Source: Sinorhizobium saheli
Lineage (GTDB): Bacteria > Pseudomonadota > Alphaproteobacteria > Rhizobiales > Rhizobiaceae
DNA: 64,000 nucleotides
Direction of reading: 5' to 3'
NCBI RefSeq assembly: GCF_001651875.1
Contig: NZ_LNQB01000064.1
Span: 43,726-107,725 of the forward strand
The notes under the pieces were generated by a model. The model did not search any database. It was not told the DNA's origin and saw nothing but the letters and a program-made list of their open reading frames with translations. Positions 42,751 through 56,589 of the stretch are shown piece after piece. Numbering within the stretch: position 1 is the stretch's first letter; each line of letters starts with the position of its first letter. The translations under genes were made by a program, and so were the position numbers.

Positions 42751-44193
42751 ATGGCGCCCAATACCTCACGCTCGATCATGGCGGGCGCCTTGCGTGCAAG
42801 AACGCCGGCGTGGCTGCTGGCGGGCTGCGCCGCTCTTTCCTGCACGTCGGCAGGCGCGCAGAGCGTCGGCGCCCCGCAGGCCGCGGGTCCTGCGGCTGCC
42901 TTGGCCGCCGCTCCGGCGGGCACTACTCCGGCCATCACCGACCCGCAGACGACGGGCGCCGTCGCCGGCGCCGACCTCACCCCGGCGCTCGATGAGGATT
43001 TCAACCGCCTCAACCGGCGCGAGGAGACGATCGACGGCCTGCGGACGCGCATCGACCCCGACGCCGGCGAGGCGACAGGCATCCGCATCGGCAGCTTCGT
43101 CCTGAAGCCGGCGCTCAGCGAAACCTTCAACCACGAGCGACAGAAGACCGGCGGCAACAGCCAGAGCCGGAGCTTCCTCGAAACCGGGCTCAAGGGGTCG
43201 CTCACCTCCGACTGGTCGCGCCATCAGTTGAGCGTGACCGGCGAAGCTGTCCTCCAGGACAATATTTCCGGCGCAGGCGAGGAGGAACCGCGCGCCGACA
43301 TCGACGCGGAACTACGCCTGGACCTGAGCGACGAGACGATCGCGAGGCTCAAAGCCGGCTATAGCTTCGAGCGGGAGGATGCCAGCGATCCGAACGCCAT
43401 CGCCAATGCCGAGAGCCAGTCCGGCGTCAACACCTACCGCTTGGGCGCGGCCGTCGAGCGCGACCTCGGCCTCATTCGCGGTTCCGTCGGCATCGACTTC
43501 GAGCGCTGGACCTATGGCGACGTCGAGCTCGACAACGGAACGAGGCTTTCGCAGAAGGATCGCGACCGCAGCATCGGCACCCTCACCGGCCGCGTCGGCT
43601 ACGAGCTCTCGCCGGCTCTCATCCCCTTCCTCGAAGCCTCCGCCGGCAAGTCGATCTACGACCTGCGTCGCGACACATTCGGCTTCGAGCGCTCCTATCA
43701 GAACTATGCGGGCCGCGCCGGCATGGAGGTCGATCTCGGCGAGAAGCTGAACGGGGAGCTGGCGCTCGGCTACGAGACCTTCCGTTTCGACGACGCCCGT
43801 CTCGGCGACCTCGACGGCCTCTCGGTCGACGGACGCGTCAACTGGTCGCCACGGCGCGGCACGGACGTTCTCTTCGGCGTCCTGACCTATCTCGATCCGT
43901 CGACCACACCCGGCGACGCGGGCTCCATGAATTACGAGCTGACGAACGTCGTCACCCAGCAGTTGCGTTCGACTCTGGTCGGCAGATTCTCGAACAGCCT
44001 CACGCTCAGCGATTTCCCCGCCGATGCCGCCTCCTCGGACGAGACGACGTGGCGCACCGGCGCCGGGCTCACCTGGGACATGAGCCGCTATCTCGCGCTC
44101 ACGGGGGACGTGAGCTACGAGCGCACGAACAGGGAGCGCGGCGCTTCGAGCGACACCACGCGCGTCGGCGTCGGGCTCACGCTGCGGCGCTAA
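42751..44193 (+). CDS. Outer-membrane beta-barrel protein (BBP2 family)
   Basis: This 480-residue protein has a signal peptide (about 1-36, ending SAGA-QS), an Ala/Pro-rich linker, and then a barrel of alternating polar/hydrophobic strands. The region has many YGDVELDNG- and GYELSPALIPFLEASAG-like strands and ends in VGVGLTLRR. The pattern of the barrel after an N-terminal SFVLKPALSETF motif fits the PF10082-type family. No plug domain is seen, so it is probably an export-linked or structural porin. It stands alone between nfeD and a repeat cluster. Confidence 0.82.
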   Translation: MAPNTSRSIMAGALRARTPAWLLAGCAALSCTSAGAQSVGAPQAAGPAAALAAAPAGTTPAITDPQTTGAVAGADLTPALDEDFNRLNRREETIDGLRTRIDPDAGEATGIRIGSFVLKPALSETFNHERQKTGGNSQSRSFLETGLKGSLTSDWSRHQLSVTGEAVLQDNISGAGEEEPRADIDAELRLDLSDETIARLKAGYSFEREDASDPNAIANAESQSGVNTYRLGAAVERDLGLIRGSVGIDFERWTYGDVELDNGTRLSQKDRDRSIGTLTGRVGYELSPALIPFLEASAGKSIYDLRRDTFGFERSYQNYAGRAGMEVDLGEKLNGELALGYETFRFDDARLGDLDGLSVDGRVNWSPRRGTDVLFGVLTYLDPSTTPGDAGSMNYELTNVVTQQLRSTLVGRFSNSLTLSDFPADAASSDETTWRTGAGLTWDMSRYLALTGDVSYERTNRERGASSDTTRVGVGLTLRR

Positions 44194-44195
44194 TG

Positions 44196-44330
44196 CATGT
44201 CGCCCAAAAGTGCGCAGCGGTTTTGGGACAACGACATGCATAAAAGCAAGAAGCTAGAGCATTTTGCAGTCAGGTGGAATCACCTGACGTCGCACAAATG
44301 CGGCAAAAACAAACAGAAAAACAAGAACCT
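44196..44330. repeat. Two adjacent mosaic repeats
   Basis: ATGCATGTCGCCCAAAAGTG, AGCGGTTTTGGGACAACGACATGCAT (44194-44243) is a unit with long terminal inverted repeats. It is followed by a copy of the TCAGGTGA element (44255-44323: GAGCATTTTGCAG, TCAGGTGGAATCACCTGA, CGTCGCACAAATGCGG). No gene lies between 44194 and 44428. Confidence 0.75.
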
Positions 44331-44377
44331 AAAGCACATCGCGCTTCAGCGCGCATCGCTTCCGCCTGCAGGAGAAA

Positions 44378-44404
44378 GCGAAGGCCGCGCCACAAGGCGC
44401 GGCC
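44378..44404 (-). terminator. Intrinsic terminator of galU
   Basis: GGCCGCGCC (44383-44391) pairs with GGCGCGGCC (44396-44404), 25 bases after the galU stop on the minus strand. The T run is short and broken. Confidence 0.6.
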
Positions 44405-44428
44405 CTGTTTCATCGGTTCAGGAACGGA

Positions 44429-45316
44429 TCACTTCAGCCCCTGCAGCAGCGCCTTGAGCGGCCCCTCGACGGTCGGGCGGATATCGCCGCGCTCGAGCGC
44501 GAAGGCGACGTTCGCCAGGATGAAGCCGTCCTTCGCGCCGCAGTCGTAGGTGTCGCCGCGGAAGTGATAGGCGGCGAAGGGCTGCGCGTCGGAAAGCTTC
44601 ACCATGCCGTCGGTCAACTGGATCTCGTTGCCGGCGCCGCGCTCCTGCCGCTCGAGGATCGGGAAGATCTCCGGCTGAAGGATATAGCGGCCGTTGATGA
44701 AGAAGTTGGACGGGGCCGTACCCGCTGCCGGCTTCTCGACCATCTTGGTGATCTGGAAGCCATCGCCGATCCGCTCGCCGACGCCGACGATGCCGTATTT
44801 ATGCGCCTGGTCGGGCGCGCATTCCTCGACCGCAATGACGTTGCCGCCGCTCTGCTCGTAGAGCTCGACCATGCCCTTCAGGCAGCCCTTCTCGCCCTTC
44901 ATGATCATGTCGGGCAGCAGCAGCGCGAAGGGCTCGTTGCCGACGAGGTCGCGCGCGCACCATACCGCGTGTCCGAGCCCGAGCGGCGCCTGCTGGCGCG
45001 TGAAGCTCGTCGTGCCGGCCTTCGGCAGCATGGCTTCGAGCAGTTCGATCTCCGCCTTCTTGTTGCGTTCGCGAAGCGTCTGGTCCAGTTCCACCTGGAT
45101 GTCGAAATAGTCCTCGATCACCGCCTTGCTGCGGCCGGTGACGAAGATCAGGTGCTCGATGCCCGCTTCCAGCGCCTCGTCGACGACATACTGGATGACC
45201 GGCTTGTCCACCACCGTCAGCATTTCCTTCGGGACCGCCTTGGTGGCGGGAAGGAAACGCGTCCCGAGACCCGCGACGGGGAATACGGCTTTGCGGACTT
45301 TGCGCTTGTCGGTCAT
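44429..45316 (-). CDS. galU: UTP-glucose-1-phosphate uridylyltransferase
   Basis: This 295-residue nucleotidyltransferase makes UDP-glucose for exopolysaccharide, LPS and trehalose routes. The signature is [22 protein letters not shown]. Others are [38 protein letters not shown] and [23 protein letters not shown]. In S. meliloti this locus is called exoN2, as I recall; exoN is a paralogue on pSymB. GGAGGTG precedes the ATG. It is divergent from the mltB gene over 323 bases. Confidence 0.95.
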   Translation of the reverse strand: MTDKRKVRKAVFPVAGLGTRFLPATKAVPKEMLTVVDKPVIQYVVDEALEAGIEHLIFVTGRSKAVIEDYFDIQVELDQTLRERNKKAEIELLEAMLPKAGTTSFTRQQAPLGLGHAVWCARDLVGNEPFALLLPDMIMKGEKGCLKGMVELYEQSGGNVIAVEECAPDQAHKYGIVGVGERIGDGFQITKMVEKPAAGTAPSNFFINGRYILQPEIFPILERQERGAGNEIQLTDGMVKLSDAQPFAAYHFRGDTYDCGAKDGFILANVAFALERGDIRPTVEGPLKALLQGLK

Positions 45317-45639
45317 AGACACCTCCTTGCAATGGGTTCTCAAGTTTAGCCTGAAACAGGCAAATTGGATTGCTATTCGTCGCCGTTCGGCAATTTTCAC
45401 GAAGGAAGACGACTCGGCTCTTTCATGGTAAAGACTTTGTTGACTTCGTTTCTGTAGGCTTCTCCACTAGCCGAAACGGCTGCCGTCGTTCGGTCACTGC
45501 AGCGCCATGCGTCTTCCGGAGGAAGGAACCGCATGCTGCCTTTCCAGTGGCCTGGTGCGGGTAACATTGCGAAACCGGAGTAGCCGGTCCGGCATGAACG
45601 CCGGCTGAACGCTCCGCCGAGAAACGGAACCGACAGCAG
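45317..45639. other. Divergent promoter region, galU and mltB-type gene
   Basis: These 323 bases hold no gene and no repeat that I recognise. They must contain both divergent promoters, but no clear pair of boxes was picked out. Confidence 0.4.
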
Positions 45640-46851
45640 ATGATCAGAAAGACGTTCTTCCGCCATATCGCAGTCGCTCTCGTCGTTGCCGCCGCCTTCG
45701 GTTCGTCGCCGGCGCGCGCGGACCAGGGTTTTCAAAGCTGGATCAATAAGTTCTATCAGACCGCCGCCAAGAGCGGCATCACCCAGGCGACCTACCGCAA
45801 AGCCTTTGCCGGGGTCAGGACGCCCGACCCGGCGGTGCTCGAAAAGGCGGCCTATCAGCCCGAGTTCAAGCACAAGATTTGGGAATATATCGACGCCCGT
45901 GTCAATCCGTACACGAAGCGCGTCGGCCAGGAAATGGCGGCGAAGCATGCGCGCACACTCGACGCCATCGAGCGGCACTTCGGAGTCGACCGGACGATCC
46001 TGCTCGCGATCTGGTCGATGGAATCGAATTACGGCGCGATTCTCAGCAAGGACGACCGGCTGCACTACGTGCCCCGGGCGCTGGCGACCCTTGCCTATGC
46101 CGACCCGAAACGGTCGAAATATGCGAAGACCCAGCTCGTAGCGGCGCTGAAGATCCTGCAGAGCGGCGATATCACCCCGCGGGAACTGACCGGCTCCTGG
46201 GCCGGCGCCATGGGCCACACCCAGTTCATTCCGACAAGTTACCTGCTCTATGCCGTCGACGCGGACGGAAACGGCCATCGCGACATCTGGAACTCGGTGC
46301 CGGACGCGCTGGCGACGGCCGCAAATCTGCTCAGGAAGAACGGCTGGCAGCCGGGCGAAACCTGGGGTTACGAGGTCGTGGCCCCGGCCAACGCGGCCAG
46401 ATATTCCGGCCAGACGAAAACGCTCGGCCAGTGGGCGGCGCTCGGCTTCGTCAGGCCGAGCGGCAAGGGCTTCCGCAACCCGAAGATGCGCGCCGAGCTC
46501 AAGCTGCCGAGCGGCGGAGGCGGTCCGGCCTTCTTGATGACGCGGAACTTCTTCGTCATCAAGCGCTACAACGCTTCCGACTCCTATGCCCTCGGCGTCG
46601 GGCTGCTCGCCGACCAGATCGCCGGCTATGCCGGCATGCAGCAGCGCTGGCCGCGCCCGGACGGCTCGCTCGATATCAGCGAGAAGTTCGAGCTGCAGAA
46701 CCGGCTGAAGGAGCTCGGCTATTACGATGGCGAAGTGGACGGCAATTTCGGTTCCGGCTCCAAGGCTGCGATCCAGGCCTTCCAGGCGCAGAACGGCCTG
46801 ACGCCGGACGGGGAGCCGACGCAGCATCTCCTGCGCGCCCTGCGCAAGTGA
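45640..46851 (+). CDS. Lytic murein transglycosylase, MltB type
   Basis: This 403-residue protein has a signal peptide (1-27, ending PARA-DQ), a GH103-type lytic transglycosylase domain and a C-terminal peptidoglycan-binding domain (about 345-403; ELQNRLKELGYYDGEVDGNFG, then AAIQAFQAQNGL). The catalytic Glu128 is in AIWSMESNYGAIL. SWAGAMGHTQFIPTSY is the second hallmark. It cleaves murein to anhydro-muropeptides in the periplasm. No lipobox is seen, so it is soluble rather than a lipoprotein like E. coli MltB. Confidence 0.93.
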   Translation: MIRKTFFRHIAVALVVAAAFGSSPARADQGFQSWINKFYQTAAKSGITQATYRKAFAGVRTPDPAVLEKAAYQPEFKHKIWEYIDARVNPYTKRVGQEMAAKHARTLDAIERHFGVDRTILLAIWSMESNYGAILSKDDRLHYVPRALATLAYADPKRSKYAKTQLVAALKILQSGDITPRELTGSWAGAMGHTQFIPTSYLLYAVDADGNGHRDIWNSVPDALATAANLLRKNGWQPGETWGYEVVAPANAARYSGQTKTLGQWAALGFVRPSGKGFRNPKMRAELKLPSGGGGPAFLMTRNFFVIKRYNASDSYALGVGLLADQIAGYAGMQQRWPRPDGSLDISEKFELQNRLKELGYYDGEVDGNFGSGSKAAIQAFQAQNGLTPDGEPTQHLLRALRK

Positions 46852-46952
46852 CCGGCCGACGGACCACTTCGATCGCGGCGATTTCGCAAATCGCCGCGGT
46901 TGGCGTATCTTAGTGCATGTATCCTTGATCGACCTCGGTTCAGGAGAAAGAC

Positions 46953-46997
46953 ATGCCGCAACTCAAGGTGCTACAGCGACCTTTGCGCGCCTTTTAA
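46953..46997 (+). CDS. 14-codon mini-ORF with strong ribosome binding site
   Basis: AGGAG at 46942-46946 precedes an ATG at 46953. The frame codes for only 14 residues (MPQLKVLQRPLRAF) and stops inside the palindromic repeat 46971-47012. It may be a leader peptide, or the start of a gene cut short by the repeat. Weakly supported. Confidence 0.3.
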   Translation: MPQLKVLQRPLRAF

Positions 46998-47012
46998 GAC
47001 GCGCGGCGCTGG
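46971..47012. repeat. Short palindromic repeat, inverted copy
   Basis: CTACAGCGACCTTTGCGCGC, CTTTTAAGACGCGCGGCGCTG is the reverse complement of the unit at 33392-33437, with a good TTTTAA loop. Confidence 0.65.
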
Positions 47013-47038
47013 AGGGCACGCTTGACACTCGACTGGGA

Positions 47039-48295
47039 ATGACCATGCAGACAACCGGGGACGCCAGAAGAGGATGGTTCTTCCGTCCGTTTCGGCTAGC
47101 GCCGCTCCTCCTCGGCGCGGCGGCAATGCTCGTCGCCGGCCTGTTTGCCACCATGGTCGAGGCGCAGGAGCCGGTTCCGCGCCGCAACGTCCTGCAGCGG
47201 CTCTTCGGCGTCTTCGTCCCGCAAAGACGCTACTACGAGGACCCGTCCTATTATCCGCGCCAGCCGCAGCCGCGTCGCATACAGAGGCGCCGGCAGCAGC
47301 CGGCCGAGCCGCGGCAGCCGCGTCAGCAAAGACAGAGGCCGCGGGTCGCCGACACGCCGTCGCCCGCGCCCGTCATCGGGAAGGCGCCGGATGCGAAGAA
47401 GGTGCTCGTCGTCGGCGACTTCATCGCCGGGAGCCTTGGCGACGGCCTGAAGGTGGCGTTCGAGACGACGCCGGGGATCGCCATCGAGACCCGCACCAAC
47501 GGCTCCTCCGGCCTCGTCCGCAGCGATTATTTCGACTGGCCGGCGATGCTGCCGGACTATATCTCCGAGCTCAAGCCGTCGGTGATCGTCATCAGTCTCG
47601 GCGCCAATGATCGCCAGACGATGCGCGACACCAACGAGAAGTTCCGCACCGATGCGTGGAAGGAAGAATACCGCAAGCGCGTCGCTGCGCTCGCCACGCT
47701 GGCGCGCAAGGACAAGCTGCCGGTGCTCTGGGTCGGCATGCCGCCCTTCCAGTCGACCGCCATGACCGCCGACATGGTGACCTTCAACGGCATCTATCGC
47801 GAGGAGGTCGAGAAGGCGGGCGGGCAATTCATCGATATCTGGGACGGCTTCGTGGACGAGGGCGGCAAGTTCGTGCTGACCGGCTCGGACATCAACGGCC
47901 AGCAGGTGCGGCTGCGCGGCGCCGACGGCATCAACCTGACCAAGGCCGGCAAGCGCAAGCTGGCCTTCTATGTCGAGAAGGACATCCGCAAGCTGCTCGG
48001 CGAGACCGCCGCGACCGACGTGCCGGGCGCCGAGGAACTGAAGGACCTCGTCGTCACCGCCCCGCTTGCCAACGAGGACATCGTCAAGACGCAGCCGATC
48101 AGCCTCACCGATCCGGAGCTCGACGGAGCCACCGCCTTGCTCGGCGGCGGCGCCCCGTTGAAGAGCACGGGCAAGAGCCCGCGCGACCTCCTCATCGAAA
48201 AGGGCGAGGTCGTCGCCGCCCCGCCGGGACGCGTCGACGATTTCCGGCTGGCGAAACCGGAGACGGTGATCAGCAGGCCGCTGATGCGGAATTGA
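47039..48295 (+). CDS. DUF459 (SGNH-hydrolase-like) exported protein
   Basis: This protein of about 418 residues has an N-terminal signal/anchor (about 20-45, LLLGAAAMLVAGLFATMVEA), an Arg/Pro/Gln-rich low-complexity stretch (RRRQQPAEPRQPRQQRQRP), and then an SGNH-like DUF459 domain: KVLVVGDFIAGSLGDGL in place of the GDSL block, VIVISLGANDRQ and DGINLTKAGKRKLAFYV at the catalytic-His end. Such proteins are periplasmic esterases or deacylases of unknown substrate. The block I motif is GDFI, not GDSL, so a Ser nucleophile is not in the usual place. The start is uncertain (47039 or 47045). Confidence 0.82.
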   Translation: MTMQTTGDARRGWFFRPFRLAPLLLGAAAMLVAGLFATMVEAQEPVPRRNVLQRLFGVFVPQRRYYEDPSYYPRQPQPRRIQRRRQQPAEPRQPRQQRQRPRVADTPSPAPVIGKAPDAKKVLVVGDFIAGSLGDGLKVAFETTPGIAIETRTNGSSGLVRSDYFDWPAMLPDYISELKPSVIVISLGANDRQTMRDTNEKFRTDAWKEEYRKRVAALATLARKDKLPVLWVGMPPFQSTAMTADMVTFNGIYREEVEKAGGQFIDIWDGFVDEGGKFVLTGSDINGQQVRLRGADGINLTKAGKRKLAFYVEKDIRKLLGETAATDVPGAEELKDLVVTAPLANEDIVKTQPISLTDPELDGATALLGGGAPLKSTGKSPRDLLIEKGEVVAAPPGRVDDFRLAKPETVISRPLMRN

Positions 48296-48326
48296 GCGCG
48301 GGGGCGGCAGATCAGGGCCCTCGCTT

Positions 48327-48480
48327 GCCCTCATCCGCCTGCCGGCACCTTCTCCCCGCAAGACGCCGCAAGACGGGGCGAAGGGGTGCGCGGCACGCGC
48401 TCGGTCTCCTCTCCCGGCGTGCGGAGGCCACAAGGGGGACCCTGGTGCGCGCTGCGGCCGCCGACCATCTGGAAGCCTGA
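48327..48480. repeat. RIME1-type element, copy 4, degenerate
   Basis: GCCCTCATCCGCCTGCCGGC, ACCTTCTCCCCGCAAG and GACGGGGCGAAGGGG are present; the second half is altered. Further repeat-like sequence (AAGCCCCTCCCCCTTGTGG, GGGAGGGG) runs to 48560. No gene lies in 48296-48589. Confidence 0.65.
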
Positions 48481-48589
48481 GCGCCTGCCGCAACGCCAAA
48501 AAATGTGCCGAGGGGTGCGGTGAAGGTAAGCCCCTCCCCCTTGTGGGTGGGGAGGGGTGGATCTGCCGCCGATGAGCGCGGCCCGAAGC

Positions 48590-50047
48590 TTACCGCGGCA
48601 GCACCGTCGAGCCCATCAGCGCCTCGTCGATGGCGCGGGCCGCCTGGCGGCCTTCGCGGATCGCCCAGACGACGAGAGACTGGCCGCGGCGAACGTCGCC
48701 GGCGGTCCAGAGCTTGTCGACCGAGGTCTTGTAGTCGCGGTCATTGGCGACGACGTTGGTCGAGCCGCGGCGGTCGGTATTGAGCGCCAGCTTGTCGCCG
48801 AGATCCTTGAGCACGCCGTTCTCGAAGGGGCCGCGGAAACCGATGGCGATGAAGGCGAGATCGGCCTTGATGACGAATTCGGTGCCGGCGACCGGCTTGC
48901 GGCGTTCGTCGACCTGGCAGCACTTGACGCCCGTCAGGTTGCCGTCCTCGTCGCCGATGAATTCGAGGGTCGCGACCTGGAACTCGCGCACCGCGCCTTC
49001 GGCCTGGCTTGAGGAGGTGCGCATCTTCGTCGCCCAGAACGGCCAGACCGCGAGCTTGTCCTCCTTCTCCGGCGGTTGCGGCCGGATGTCGAGCTGCGTC
49101 ACCTTGACGGCGCCCTGACGGAAGGCGGTGCCGACGCAGTCGGACGCCGTGTCACCGCCGCCGACGACGACGACATGCTTGCCGCCGGCAAGGATCGGCT
49201 CCGACGGCCAGCCGACGCTGTCGATGTTCTCGCGGCCGAGGCGGCGGTTCTGCTGGACGAGATAGGGCATGGCGTCGTGCACGCCGGTGAACTCCACGCC
49301 CGGGATGCCGGCATCGCGCGGCGTCTCGGAACCGCCGCAATAGAGCACCGCGTCATGTTCGGCGAGGAGCGCCTGCACCGCGATATCGACGCCGACATTG
49401 ACGCCGCAATGGAAGGTGACGCCCTCGCCGCGCATCTGCTCGATGCGGCGATCGATGAAGTTCTTCTCCATCTTGAAATCCGGGATGCCGTAGCGCAGCA
49501 GCCCGCCGGGCTTCGATTCGCGCTCGTAGACATGGACCTCGTGGCCGGCGCGGGCAAGCTGCTGGGCGGCGGCCATGCCGGCCGGGCCGGAACCGATGAT
49601 CGCGACCTTCCTGCCGGTCTTGGTGACGGCCGGCTGCGGCACGATGTAGCCCATTTCATAGGCCTTGTCGGCGATCGCCTGCTCGACCGTCTTGATCGCC
49701 ACCGGCACGTCTTCGAGGTTCAGCGTGCAGGCCTCCTCGCAGGGCGCCGGGCAGACGCGGCCGGTGAACTCCGGGAAGTTGTTGGTCGAATGCAGGTTGC
49801 GGATCGCCTCGTCCCAATTGCCGTTGTAGACGAGGTCGTTCCAGTCCGGGATCTGGTTGTGAACCGGACAACCGGTCGGTCCGTGGCAGTAAGGAATGCC
49901 GCAGTCCATGCAGCGAGCGGCCTGCTTCTGCACTTCCTGGTCGGACATCGGAATGGTGAATTCACGGAAATGGCGGATGCGGTCGGATGCCGGCTGGTAC
50001 TTCGCCACCTGCCGGTCGATCTCGAGAAACCCAGTAACCTTGCCCAT
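48590..50047 (-). CDS. gltD: Glutamate synthase (NADPH) small subunit
   Basis: This 485-residue flavoprotein takes electrons from NADPH and passes them through FAD and iron-sulfur clusters to GltB. Cluster cysteines are in [18 protein letters not shown] and [11 protein letters not shown]. The FAD fold is [20 protein letters not shown], the NADPH fold [15 protein letters not shown], and the C-terminal FAD site [18 protein letters not shown]. It is transcribed after gltB with a 97-base gap that holds a hairpin. Confidence 0.96.
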   Translation of the reverse strand: MGKVTGFLEIDRQVAKYQPASDRIRHFREFTIPMSDQEVQKQAARCMDCGIPYCHGPTGCPVHNQIPDWNDLVYNGNWDEAIRNLHSTNNFPEFTGRVCPAPCEEACTLNLEDVPVAIKTVEQAIADKAYEMGYIVPQPAVTKTGRKVAIIGSGPAGMAAAQQLARAGHEVHVYERESKPGGLLRYGIPDFKMEKNFIDRRIEQMRGEGVTFHCGVNVGVDIAVQALLAEHDAVLYCGGSETPRDAGIPGVEFTGVHDAMPYLVQQNRRLGRENIDSVGWPSEPILAGGKHVVVVGGGDTASDCVGTAFRQGAVKVTQLDIRPQPPEKEDKLAVWPFWATKMRTSSSQAEGAVREFQVATLEFIGDEDGNLTGVKCCQVDERRKPVAGTEFVIKADLAFIAIGFRGPFENGVLKDLGDKLALNTDRRGSTNVVANDRDYKTSVDKLWTAGDVRRGQSLVVWAIREGRQAARAIDEALMGSTVLPR

Positions 50048-50099
50048 CTTGCGATCCTGATATCTTCAAATCTCGAACAGGCGCCCTGAGGCGCGTGAT

Positions 50100-50128
50100 G
50101 GCCCCCGCCACCGAACGGTTCGGGGGCC
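50100..50128 (-). promoter_or_regulatory. Hairpin between gltB and gltD
   Basis: GGCCCCCG (50100-50107) and CGGGGGCC (50121-50128) pair, with an inner CCGAAC/GTTCGG-like extension. There is no T run. It may stabilise the upstream mRNA or lower read-through into gltD. Confidence 0.5.
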
Positions 50129-50144
50129 GCTGTCACAGGGGCCG

Positions 50145-54869
<4,725 letters not shown>

Positions 54870-55474
54870 CGTCTTCCCTCCTGTTGACCCGGGATTCCGG
54901 GCATACCGCGGCCCGCACGCCATCGCCGCGTGGTGCTTTTCGCACTGCGGCAAGCCTGGGCACTATCGTCGCATGATCCTGATCAGGTCGCAAATGAAGC
55001 GCGGCTCATCAGGCACGAATGTCCGCGACCATCCTGACGGCAGGCGATAACCGCCGGATGAAACCCGGCGAAACCCCCTCGCGCTCCACGCCGGCAGCCG
55101 CTTTTTTGCGGGCCTTCCGGCGATTGTTCCGGTCCCTAGACCGAAATAGGACAGCAAACCTGTCCTATTTCATGGGCTCTATGCCAGAAAGCGCCCTCCT
55201 CCGCAAGAGCTTGACCGCAAATAATGCCGGAGATTTTGTCGAACATTGCCAAAAATTTCGCGCTTTTGAAATTTAATTACGCACTTGTGCTGCTTTCTTC
55301 ACTTTGGTTTCAAACTGGTCTTCGTTTGGCGTTCACCGGCACGGCGAGGATTGCGCCTCGATCGAACTCGGCTATGGTCTCGCCGACGCGAGGCGCGAAA
55401 CCGATGTTTTCATGCAAACGACAGGGTGCGCGCGGCACGAGAGAACGCGCACGCAGAGAATCAGGGATATCGCG
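54870..55474. other. Divergent control region of gltB and the threonine aldolase gene
   Basis: These 605 bases have no convincing gene. They hold the promoters of two divergent genes. The section 55200-55330 is AT-rich, with runs such as TTTTGAAATTTAATTACGCA. A small frame at 55224-55478 that begins with a hydrophobic stretch is probably chance. Confidence 0.45.
55143..55171. promoter_or_regulatory. Perfect 12-bp palindrome, probable operator
   Basis: GAAATAGGACAG (55143-55154) and CTGTCCTATTTC (55160-55171) are perfect inverted repeats around a 5-base spacer, in AT-rich surroundings. There is no T run beyond TTTC and the site is about 270 bases before the gltB start, so a protein-binding operator is more likely than a terminator. 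The regulator is unknown. Confidence 0.55.
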
Positions 55475-56521
55475 ATGATCTTTTCCTCCGACAACTGGGC
55501 CGGCGCCCATCCGGCAATTGCCGAAAACCTTATGGCGCATGCCGGCGGCTATGCGGCCGCCTACGGCACGAGCGAGCTCGATCGAAAGGTTGAGAAAAGG
55601 TTTTCGGAGATCTTCGAAAAGGACGTGGCGGTGTTTTTCGTCGGCACCGGAACGGCCGCAAACGCGCTTGCGCTTTCGAGCGCGAACCGGCCGGGCGGCG
55701 TCGTCTTCTGCCATCGCGAGGCGCATGTGAATGTCGACGAATGCGGGGCGCCGGCGTTCTTCTCGCACGGCGCAAGGCTGAGCCCGGTGGATGGTGGCCG
55801 CGGCAAGATGGAGGCAGCAGGGCTCGAGGCGGAGATCCGCCGCTTTCCGCCCGAATTCGTCCATGGCGGCCAGCCGATGGCGGTGACGCTGACGCAGGCG
55901 ACCGAGGGCGGCACGGTCTATTCGCTCGACGAAATCGAAGCGATCGCCTCTATCGCCAAGGCCAACAGGCTGCCGCTGCACATGGACGGCGCCCGCTTCG
56001 CCAATGCCCTCGTCAGCCTCGACGTGTCGCCGGCCGAGATGACCTGGAAGCGCGGCGTCGATATCTTGTCCTTCGGCGGGACCAAGAACGGCTGCTGGTG
56101 CGCCGAGGCGCTGATCCTGTTCGACCTTTCCAAGGCCGAGGAGATGCATTTCCTGCGCAAGCGCGCGGCGCAGCTCTTTTCCAAGTCGCGCTTCATCGCC
56201 GCCCAGTTCGACGCCTATCTCGCGGGCGATCTCTGGCTCGATCTCGCCCGCCACGCCAACGCCATGGCGCGTCGCCTCGCCGACGGCATCGCGGCCTCGG
56301 CCGAAAGCCGACTCGCCTGGGCGCCCGACGCCAACGAGGTCTTCGTGGTGCTGAAACGGCCGGTCGCTGACCGCCTGCAAAAGGAATGCGCGGTTTTCTA
56401 CGAGTGGCATGTGCCGCACCATCTCAACGGCAGCCTTGCCGGGGATGAGGGCCTCTATCGCCTCGTCACGAGCTTCGCCACCCGCGCCGAAGACGTCGAC
56501 CGCTTCGTGGCCGGCTGCTGA
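55475..56521 (+). CDS. Low-specificity L-threonine aldolase
   Basis: This 348-residue PLP fold type I enzyme splits threonine or allo-threonine to glycine and acetaldehyde. The PLP lysine is Lys204 in SFGGTKNGCWCAEA. FVGTGTAANALALSS binds the cofactor phosphate, and REAHVNVDECGAPAFF and PLHMDGARFANAL are family blocks. The start at 55475 (MIFSSDNWAG) matches homologues; the in-frame extension to 55304 is in the control region. It is a single gene, convergent with ibpA. Confidence 0.93.
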   Translation: MIFSSDNWAGAHPAIAENLMAHAGGYAAAYGTSELDRKVEKRFSEIFEKDVAVFFVGTGTAANALALSSANRPGGVVFCHREAHVNVDECGAPAFFSHGARLSPVDGGRGKMEAAGLEAEIRRFPPEFVHGGQPMAVTLTQATEGGTVYSLDEIEAIASIAKANRLPLHMDGARFANALVSLDVSPAEMTWKRGVDILSFGGTKNGCWCAEALILFDLSKAEEMHFLRKRAAQLFSKSRFIAAQFDAYLAGDLWLDLARHANAMARRLADGIAASAESRLAWAPDANEVFVVLKRPVADRLQKECAVFYEWHVPHHLNGSLAGDEGLYRLVTSFATRAEDVDRFVAGC

Positions 56522-56533
56522 GGACCAGATGCG

Positions 56534-56560
56534 ACAAAAACGGCGCCCTTTCGGGCGCCG
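56534..56560 (-). terminator. Intrinsic terminator of ibpA (bidirectional)
   Basis: CGGCGCCC (56541-56548) and GGGCGCCG (56553-56560) with a TTTC loop. On the minus strand the stem is followed by TTTTT (complement of 56536-56540). The plus-strand side also has a T-rich tail and can end the aldolase transcript. Confidence 0.88.
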
Positions 56561-56589
56561 CCTTCTTCATTTCGTTCTTATGCCAGGCG

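Noticed and set aside
55224..55478. 84-residue frame with hydrophobic start before the aldolase gene
   Set aside because: No ribosome binding site, it runs into the aldolase start in another frame, and the second half is a basic low-complexity shadow.
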